This document shows positions 7,501-11,108 of a DNA stretch of 11,108 nt, in pieces; within the stretch, counting starts at the first letter, position 1; each line of letters begins with the position of its first letter. A program made the translations under genes and the position numbers. Under the pieces are notes generated by a model, which did not search any database, had not been told where the DNA came from, and saw nothing but the letters and a program-made list of their open reading frames with translations. This stretch comes from Ramicandelaber brevisporus. Lineage: Eukaryota > Kickxellomycota > Ramicandelaberales > Ramicandelaberaceae. The DNA lies in the NCBI GenBank assembly GCA_025201865.1, contig MU602812.1, positions 22,764-33,871 on the forward strand, in the 5' to 3' direction.

Positions 7501-9681
7501 GCTGCCGCCACTGCTGGTGACTTGACATCGTACATCAACGTTCAGGCATCTGGTGATATGGGTTCACTCAAAGCCGAAATCAATCAAATGATCACCAACC
7601 TGCGTGAGACAATGCAGCGCAACATTGTGGCTCGTGAGGCTGCCGAGCTGGCCAATCGTGCCAAGTCCGAGTTCCTGGCTAATATGTCCCACGAGATTCG
7701 CACGCCAATGAACGGCATTATTGGCATGACCAACTCTACTCTCGAGACTGAGCTCACTCGCCACCAACGTGAGAATCTGCTCATTGCCCAGTCTCAAGCC
7801 ACTCAGCTCATGCTGATTCTCAATGATATCCTTGACATTTCCAAGATTGAGGCTGGTCGACTGATACTGGAGAAGGAGGACTTCACGCCGCGTCAGCTCG
7901 TGTTCAACCTGCTCAAGAATCTGGCAGTCAAGGCTACACAGAAGAATCTCGATTTGGTGTTTGATGTTGACATTAATGTGCCGACTCTGCTGGTTGGCGA
8001 TTCACAGCGCGTTCGCCAGGTCATGACCAATCTGGTTGGCAATGCCATCAAGTTTACTAGCCAAGGTCAAGTCTCATTGTCAATCTACATGAACCGTCGC
8101 TGGATTCCACGCATCCAGAATGCTGCTCAGATTGCGCATGATTTCATGGGTCGCGACGCTGACAACTTTAATCCAACCACCCCGATCAACCATCCGTCCA
8201 ACTGGTCATTCATTGATGCCAATGGTGAGCAGCAGGTGATTCTCGAGATTTGCGTTAGCGACACTGGTATTGGTATTGAGTCTGACAAGGTTGAGATCAT
8301 CTTTGACATGTTCTCGCAGGCCGATGGTTCCACAACTCGCAAGTATGGCGGCACTGGGCTTGGCTTATCCATCTCAAAGCGGTTTGTTGGTTTGATGGGT
8401 GGCGAGATCTGGGTCGAATCTGAAATTGGCAAAGGCTCCAAGTTCTTCTTTACAGTGGTTGTGCAGCCTGGTGTGATGACCGAAGCCATGGCCTTCAAGA
8501 AGCTGGAGCGATTCAAGAGTGGCAATATCTTGCTGTTTGACAGCGATCCCAGCGAGTGTGATCCATATGAAGTGACTTCGAACGACTATGGAGTTCTCAT
8601 TGGTGGTGAGCCTCCCAAGCTGTATCACGATTTGACGCCGCTCTCCGAAGACGCTCCTGACCTGTCATCGCCGCTGTCAACTCCGTCTCAATCCGTGGCA
8701 TCTCGTTCTCCTGCGTCTGGCTCCACCTCCATGTTCAGTCGAGCTATCAGTGGCAACGGCGCAAATAACAGCAACAGTGGCGATGACAAGCAGGCCAGCT
8801 CTCGTCGACTGCTTGCTCCAGCCGTGCCTCTCCATCAAGGTGAGCAGCCCAATCCAACGTTCAGCAAGTCTGACATGCTACTCAAGTTCTTGGATGAGCT
8901 CAATTTCACTGGCTATCTTGTTCGCTCTATTCGAGAAGTGGATGCACTGTGCAACAACACTGCCAACTCGAATAGCCTTACATTTGTCTGCATCATTGCC
9001 ACCAACGACGAGTCTGTTCGCCGAGTTCGCTCCATTGACCGTCTGCGTTATGTGCCCATCATCATGTTTACACGCCATCCAAGACCCGGCAGCAACCGTC
9101 GGTTTGTCATTCGTCACATTATTGACCTCGGCATGCAGTCCATCTTTGACACGCCGCGCACTCTGTTTGACCTGGCCACTGCCCTGGAACCTGGCTTGGA
9201 GAGCTTCGTGAACATGTCTGTCCAGCCTGGCAAGTCCGATCCACATCTCCACATTTTGCTTGCCGAGGACAACACTGTCAACCAAAAGCTCGCCGTTCGA
9301 ATTCTCCAACAGCACCAAAACTCTGTCACTGTGGTTCAAAACGGCAAAGAGGCTCTCGAGTGCATTATCGCTGGTCGCTACTTTGACATGATTCTGATGG
9401 ATGTGCAGATGCCAATCATGGGCGGTTATGAGGCAACACAGAAGATTAGAGAATGGGAGCGTCGCAACATCCACATTGATGACAGACACATCCCAATAGT
9501 GGCGGTTACCGCACATGCAATGAAGGGCGATCGCGAGAAGAGTCTAGCGGCGGGCATGGATGAGTACATCACAAAGCCGCTGAGAGCCGATGCGCTGATG
9601 CAGCTGATCAGGCAGTTTTATGAAAAGGGACGACTGCGCACTAGACCAAAGGAGAAAATCCCAAGAGAATTGGCATTCTAA
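1525..9681 (+). CDS. NIK1: Group III hybrid histidine kinase with 17 tandem 92-residue HAMP units (Nik1/OS-1 type)
   Basis: A 2718-residue soluble sensor kinase. Family members (OS-1, Nik1, DRK1) feed a His-Asp phosphorelay (Ypd1-type transfer protein, then Ssk1/Skn7 regulators) that sets the HOG osmotic-stress MAP kinase, and are the target of phenylpyrrole and dicarboximide fungicides. Order seen: residues 1-350 Ser/Ala/Asn-rich with a short charged helix near 88-112 and no membrane segment; a split HAMP-like segment at about 353-452; 17 HAMP units at 453-2016; HisKA with [10 protein letters not shown] (His2056); ATPase with N-box Asn2173, G1 DTGIGI (Asp2246), an F-box-like region and GTGLGL (2276-2281); a degenerate receiver (about 2334-2556) broken by a Ser-rich insert; a C-terminal receiver with Asp2582, phosphoacceptor Asp2626 in MDVQMP, Thr2662 and Lys2684. 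All catalytic residues are present. The start is the first ATG after an in-frame TAG at 1516. The frame has no intron. It could be one of several group III paralogues rather than the strict Nik1 orthologue. Confidence 0.96.
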   Translation: MIDASSSHAALLSEIESLLDAFEANEAISWDSSLTTAVKGGHSPAAILSSELSRTTEAVTPLHLDGTTNNGDAAAAAASVSDRHARVTARICTVLNRNRELKAELSRFKLAAATAHTASNTAPATAAAAAAPPSTNLHSHTNQPHRIDLQNHLNSNHSLAGVHSVNLSNHHMSVSSPALDSITECRESDASVDSVGLTSYDDSGSISTSDGNDDSGCNSSNSSSNNSSDESSLDVQSSPFSVSIDDDVDDVLSDNNIPSLNIDRRGISPDASLFAPQDSPMTGASILATMPSSLGRTHVNSGVSNGLFDGLATLGSAAGSLHQRTPSAVSCSSATGGNDALHFAMSEPYTLSVAEYECLVRCINAIGDIIKGNLSVRVQPPSALTPSLATPSGTTTTTTTAQILSDLGIVSRTASVASGQAGNNPTRRNSRASSAADTPLPPAQSPVEALCTSLNDMVSRLDTFTNSVTKLTNDLGVEGKLGVRVPSQPKMQGRWMTFIDAFNAMSSSHTLQIRDISDVCAAVARGDLSRRVIVPVRGEKLVLKNTINTMVDQLISFSYEVNRVAHEVGTEGTLGGQVHVKEVGGTWKDICDNVNRMAYNVTAQVRDIANVCGAVSRGDLTKEVTVAVRGEVLWLKNTINDMVSKLAIFASEVTRVAKEVGTEGILGGQATVDDVEGTWKDLTDSVNLMASNLTNQVRNISSVTKAVAQGDLSKKVEVTVKGEVLDLKNTINSMVDQLQTFASEVTRVAKEVGTEGILGGQANVDSVDGTWKDLTDSVNLMATNLTNQVRDIATVTTAVARGDLSKKVEVSVKGEVLELKNTINSMVEQLQTFATEVTRVAKEVGTEGILGGQATVENVDGTWKDLTDSVNLMATNLTNQVRDIATVTTAVAKGDLSRKVEVVVRGEVLELKNTINSMVDQLQTFASEVIRVAKDVGTKGILGGQAEVHNVAGTWRDLTDNVNLMASNLTKQVRDIANVTKAVAAGDLSLMVTVDVQGEIHDLKMTVNSMVSQLNTFASEVIRVAKEVGTEGKLGGQATVEGVDGTWKALTDNVNLMALNLTNQVRDIATVTTAVAKGDLSRKVTVDVKGEIHDLKMTVNSMVSQLQTFASEVSRVAYEVGTEGRLGGQATVEGVDGTWKDLTDNVNQMASNLTNQVRNISSVTKAVARGDLSKKVEVAVKGEVLELKNTINSMVEQLQTFASEVTRVAKEVGTDGILGGQATVDNVDGTWKDLTDNVNQMATNLTNQVRDIATVTTAVARGDLSRKVEVAVRGEVLELKNTINSMVDQLQTFASEVSRVAYEVGTEGRLGGQATVEGVDGTWKDLTDNVNQMASNLTNQVRNISSVTKAVARGDLSKKVEVAVKGEVLELKNTINSMVEQLQTFASEVTRVAKEVGTDGILGGQATVDNVDGTWKDLTDNVNQMATNLTNQVRDIATVTTAVARGDLSQKVEVAVKGEIHDLKMTVNSMVDQLRDFAAEVTRVAKEVGTEGILGGQATVDNVDGTWKDLTDSVNLMATNLTNQVRSIATVTVAVASGDLSRKVEVDVKGEMLDLKNTINSMVDQLQNFASEVTRVAKEVGTEGILGGQATVKDVDGVWKSLTDSVNLMATNLTNQVRNISDVTKAVARGDLSTKVEVDVKGEVLELKNTINSMVDQLNNFAAEVTRVAKEVGTEGKLGGQAEVHNVDGTWKALTDSVNLMATNLTNQVRNISDVTKAVARGDLSTKVEVDVKGEVLELKNTINSMVDQLNTFAAEVTRVAKEVGTEGKLGGQAEVHNVDGTWKDLTDNVNQMAKNLTNQVRDIANVTKAVAAGDLSLMVTVDVQGEIHDLKMTVNSMVDQLNTFASEVIRVAKEVGTEGILGGQATVKGVAGTWKALTDNVNLMALNLTNQVRDIANVTKAVAKGDLSRKVTVEVQGEVLELKNTINSMVSQLQTFASEVTRVAYEVGTEGKLGGQATVAGVDGTWRDLTENVNQMASNLTTQVRAFSQISAAATAGDLTSYINVQASGDMGSLKAEINQMITNLRETMQRNIVAREAAELANRAKSEFLANMSHEIRTPMNGIIGMTNSTLETELTRHQRENLLIAQSQATQLMLILNDILDISKIEAGRLILEKEDFTPRQLVFNLLKNLAVKATQKNLDLVFDVDINVPTLLVGDSQRVRQVMTNLVGNAIKFTSQGQVSLSIYMNRRWIPRIQNAAQIAHDFMGRDADNFNPTTPINHPSNWSFIDANGEQQVILEICVSDTGIGIESDKVEIIFDMFSQADGSTTRKYGGTGLGLSISKRFVGLMGGEIWVESEIGKGSKFFFTVVVQPGVMTEAMAFKKLERFKSGNILLFDSDPSECDPYEVTSNDYGVLIGGEPPKLYHDLTPLSEDAPDLSSPLSTPSQSVASRSPASGSTSMFSRAISGNGANNSNSGDDKQASSRRLLAPAVPLHQGEQPNPTFSKSDMLLKFLDELNFTGYLVRSIREVDALCNNTANSNSLTFVCIIATNDESVRRVRSIDRLRYVPIIMFTRHPRPGSNRRFVIRHIIDLGMQSIFDTPRTLFDLATALEPGLESFVNMSVQPGKSDPHLHILLAEDNTVNQKLAVRILQQHQNSVTVVQNGKEALECIIAGRYFDMILMDVQMPIMGGYEATQKIREWERRNIHIDDRHIPIVAVTAHAMKGDREKSLAAGMDEYITKPLRADALMQLIRQFYEKGRLRTRPKEKIPRELAF
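1893..1917 (+). repeat. GCA run coding for poly-alanine in the kinase N-terminus
   Basis: A GCA/CAG triplet run read in the alanine frame (residues about 123-131), inside the unstructured N-terminal region. A shorter alanine run lies at about residues 73-77. It is probably a length-variable microsatellite with little effect on the folded domains. Confidence 0.75.
2176..2208 (+). repeat. AAC/AGC triplet run coding for Asn/Ser
   Basis: Imperfect AACAGCAGC-type triplets give an Asn/Ser-rich stretch (residues about 218-228) followed by acidic and serine residues. It is part of the low-complexity N-terminus, which is probably disordered. Confidence 0.65.
2881..7572 (+). repeat. 17 x 276-nt tandem array coding for the HAMP units
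   Basis: Units start at 2881, 3157, 3433, 3709, 3985, 4261, 4537, 4813, 5089, 5365, 5641, 5917, 6193, 6469, 6745, 7021 and 7297; the next 276-nt step (7573) opens the linker to the kinase core. Every unit is exactly 92 codons. The usual pattern is [65 protein letters not shown] number the units 0 to 16. Unit 0 is the most diverged (SLNDMVSRL at its start), unit 1 is intermediate, units 2-15 are very alike, and the second half of unit 16 has the family's distinct junction ([13 protein letters not shown]). In this family each 92-residue unit holds one canonical HAMP and one HAMP-like linker, so the protein has roughly 33-34 stacked HAMP-type modules. Confidence 0.95.
4813..5916 (+). repeat. Two-unit duplication inside the HAMP array (units 7-8 and 9-10)
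   Basis: Units 7+8 (4813-5364) and 9+10 (5365-5916) code for almost the same 184 residues, including the otherwise rare [15 protein letters not shown] and [10 protein letters not shown]. At DNA level 4849-4892 equals 5401-5444 over 44 nt, and 5089-5120 equals 5641-5672 over 32 nt, both at an offset of 552 nt (two units). Elsewhere many synonymous sites differ. This is a higher-order duplication on top of the 276-nt period. Confidence 0.85.
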
Positions 9682-10039
9682 CACTTTATATTATATATAT
9701 ATTTTTCCCTATAATTCATTAGATCACTAGTTTTATTTATACTATATCATTCCTATTATTATTTTCTTTAATTTCTATTCATTTTGCTAACAGCTGATTA
9801 ACCAGGCTATGATGTTATCGACTACACTGGTTAGTGGTTTAAGTTAGCAGGGTCAAGCAATGTTTCTAGATACTGCTTTTGCTGGATGTGGATTATTTAT
9901 CCTGTGTGTGAGAGAGTGTTTTGCGGTTTCTGATTTCTCTGGTTGCAAGCAGAATCAAAACAATAAAATCACACTCTTACTCTCCTTCCTGCTTTTTTGC
10001 AACACGACTTGTTGTGATTTGAACGATCGGCTCCAACAG
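9682..10039. other. Intergenic region between the kinase and ARP4
   Basis: This 358-nt interval must hold the kinase 3' end and the ARP4 promoter and leader. The first 100 nt are very AT-rich, with TATATATATATTTTT at about 9691-9705, resembling fungal 3'-end efficiency elements. AATAAA occurs at 9962-9967. A pyrimidine-rich tract (about 9972-9998) precedes the ARP4 start by about 40 nt, as is common near fungal transcription starts; it could also be the tract of an intron ending CAACAG at 10039. I see no gene here. Confidence 0.5.
9785..9849. repeat. Nested inverted repeat downstream of the kinase
   Basis: Outer arms TGCTAAC (9785-9791) and GTTAGCA (9843-9849) enclose inner arms TAACCAG (9799-9805) and CTGGTTA (9827-9833), each perfect over 7 bp. 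The inner stem can extend by a wobble and a pair to 9797/9835. It starts about 100 nt after the kinase stop, so it may form a hairpin in the 3' untranslated region or lie in the ARP4 promoter. Confidence 0.45.
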
Positions 10040-11108
10040 ATGCTAACATACGGCGGCGATGAAGTGAACGCGGTCGTGCTCGACATGGGCACGTACAACA
10101 CGCGCGCAGGCTTTTCTGGCGAATACACTCCCAAGTGCGTGATTCGCACAGCTGTCGGCCATCGTCGTGATGTTGACTCTCAGCAACAACAGCAACCAGC
10201 AGACAATGCGAATGATACTTCCGACGGCATTGAAAGCGACGCCTCAACAAAGCCTCCACCAGAAGCTTCATCGCCAGCATCAGCATCAGCATCAGCATCA
10301 GCATCGAAATCCAAGTACATTGCCGGTGCTCTCGACCGTCTCTTTTGGCATAACCAAATGGATATCCGCAATCCTCTCAACCCATCCGATGGTCTTGTCA
10401 ACGATTGGGAGCTGCTCGAGTGCGTTTGGGACTACATTTACCATGGCAGCTTACGTTGCAACCCCTCTGATCATCCATTGATTGCAACGGATCCCGTGTG
10501 GGCAACATCGAAGCAGCGTGAAAAGATGGCAGAACTCGCGTTTGAGAAGTTTGGAGCACCAGCATTCTACTTGGCGCGGGATGCGGTGATGGCTGCGTTT
10601 GCCGCCGGTCGTCCTAGTGGTTTGGTGGTTAGCTGCGGCGGAAACCTCACAAGTGTAGTGCCGGTTCTCGAGGGCATTGTCATCAAGAAACCGATTCAAC
10701 TCCAATCGTTTGCAGGCGAACACCTCTCCGAGAACATTTTGACAATTCTGGAGCGTGATATCGGCCTTGAAGGAGGTCAGCCTCGTCACCAGGTCGGCAA
10801 CGCTGGTGTTGTTGGCGATATCGTCGTGCCTCCATACCTGGTTTCTCGCAAAACGCTTGTGGGTGCAGGCGAACGCGCCAATTTCAGCTTGCGCACAGGT
10901 TTTGGAAGCGAGAGTGGGTTGACAGCGAGCTTTTTGAAGGCGCAAAAGTTGAAGGTTGTGCACGAGTTTAAGGAGAATGTGTGCCAGATTAGTGAGCGGC
11001 CGTATGATGCGCAGTTTTTGGCAAGTCGACCAAAGCGTCCATTTGAGTTTCCAACTGGCTACAACTTGCAGTTTGGAAGTGATCGATTCCAACTGGCGGA
11101 AATGCTAT
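10040..11108 (+). CDS. ARP4: Actin-related protein 4 (Arp4/BAF53 family), 5' part, cut by the window edge
   Basis: Arp4 is a nuclear actin-fold subunit of the NuA4 histone acetyltransferase and the INO80 and SWR1 remodelling complexes. The first 356 codons are present without a stop. It opens MLTYGGDEVNAVVLD, matching the family's YGGDEV start, which supports this ATG. The first nucleotide-binding loop follows (DMGTYNTRAGFSGE, residues 15-28). Then come a family-typical insert site filled with Gln-, Pro- and Ala/Ser-rich sequence (about 45-92), NDWELLECVWDYIY (121-134), TDPVWATSKQREKMAELAFEKFG (150-172), FAAGRPSGLVV (187-197), VVPPYLVSRK (262-271) and FEFPTGYNLQFGSDRF (335-350). The second phosphate loop reads SCGGN at 198-202, with Ser where actin has Asp154. 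The 3' part, about a quarter of the protein, lies outside the window. Confidence 0.93.
   Translation, partial: MLTYGGDEVNAVVLDMGTYNTRAGFSGEYTPKCVIRTAVGHRRDVDSQQQQQPADNANDTSDGIESDASTKPPPEASSPASASASASASKSKYIAGALDRLFWHNQMDIRNPLNPSDGLVNDWELLECVWDYIYHGSLRCNPSDHPLIATDPVWATSKQREKMAELAFEKFGAPAFYLARDAVMAAFAAGRPSGLVVSCGGNLTSVVPVLEGIVIKKPIQLQSFAGEHLSENILTILERDIGLEGGQPRHQVGNAGVVGDIVVPPYLVSRKTLVGAGERANFSLRTGFGSESGLTASFLKAQKLKVVHEFKENVCQISERPYDAQFLASRPKRPFEFPTGYNLQFGSDRFQLAEML
10277..10306 (+). repeat. GCATCA hexanucleotide repeat coding for Ala-Ser dipeptides in Arp4
   Basis: Four perfect GCATCA copies and a fifth GCATCG copy, read as alternating Ala and Ser (residues 80-89). It sits in the variable insert after the first nucleotide-binding loop, a place where Arp4 proteins differ in length, so the fold should tolerate it. 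Confidence 0.85.

Noticed and set aside
2881-7572. CRISPR array or satellite DNA as the cause of the regular 276-nt period
   Set aside because: The period is a multiple of three, the frame is open throughout, and substitutions are mostly synonymous, so it is a coding protein-repeat array.
8750-9211. Plus-strand alternative frame of 153 codons inside the kinase C-terminal region
   Set aside because: It overlaps a well-supported frame with recognisable domains and shows no conserved motif of its own.

Overview
The window looks like part of a fungal nuclear genome. It holds a fungal-type group III hybrid histidine kinase, a eukaryotic LSm2 gene that appears to be interrupted by a spliceosomal intron, and an actin-related protein 4 gene. 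Alanine- and glutamine-rich tails, CAG runs and intron-poor reading frames of about 50% GC would fit an early-diverging fungus or a yeast-like lineage. The sequence alone does not settle the lineage, and I do not name a species.

Layout. Positions 1-87 hold the 3' flank of LSM2. Positions 88-615 (minus strand) hold LSM2: one long exon plus a proposed first exon that is only the ATG. Positions 616-1524 are a non-coding divergent interval with a nested inverted repeat, a purine tract, a CAG run and a TATA-like site. Positions 1525-9681 (plus strand) are one uninterrupted 2718-codon gene for a soluble hybrid histidine kinase. Positions 9682-10039 are an AT-rich 3' flank, a second nested inverted repeat and a pyrimidine-rich leader. 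Positions 10040-11108 (plus strand) are the 5' part of ARP4, cut by the window edge.

The kinase is the main item. After a low-complexity N-terminus with no membrane segment, it carries 17 consecutive 92-residue HAMP units (residues 453-2016). They follow one another at exactly 276 nt with no insertion or deletion. Then come a dimerisation/phosphoacceptor domain (His2056), an ATPase domain, a degenerate receiver split by a low-complexity insert, and an intact C-terminal receiver (Asp2626). Characterised group III kinases (Neurospora OS-1, Candida Nik1) have the same domain order with clearly fewer units, from what I recall. The array shows signs of growth by duplication of two-unit blocks and a marked change in synonymous base composition along its length.

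The three genes do not form a pathway. LSm2 acts in RNA decay and U6 snRNP function. The kinase is expected to act in osmotic and cell-wall stress signalling through a phosphorelay to the HOG MAP kinase. Arp4 acts in chromatin remodelling and histone acetylation complexes. I found no CRISPR array, tRNA, rRNA or transposon.
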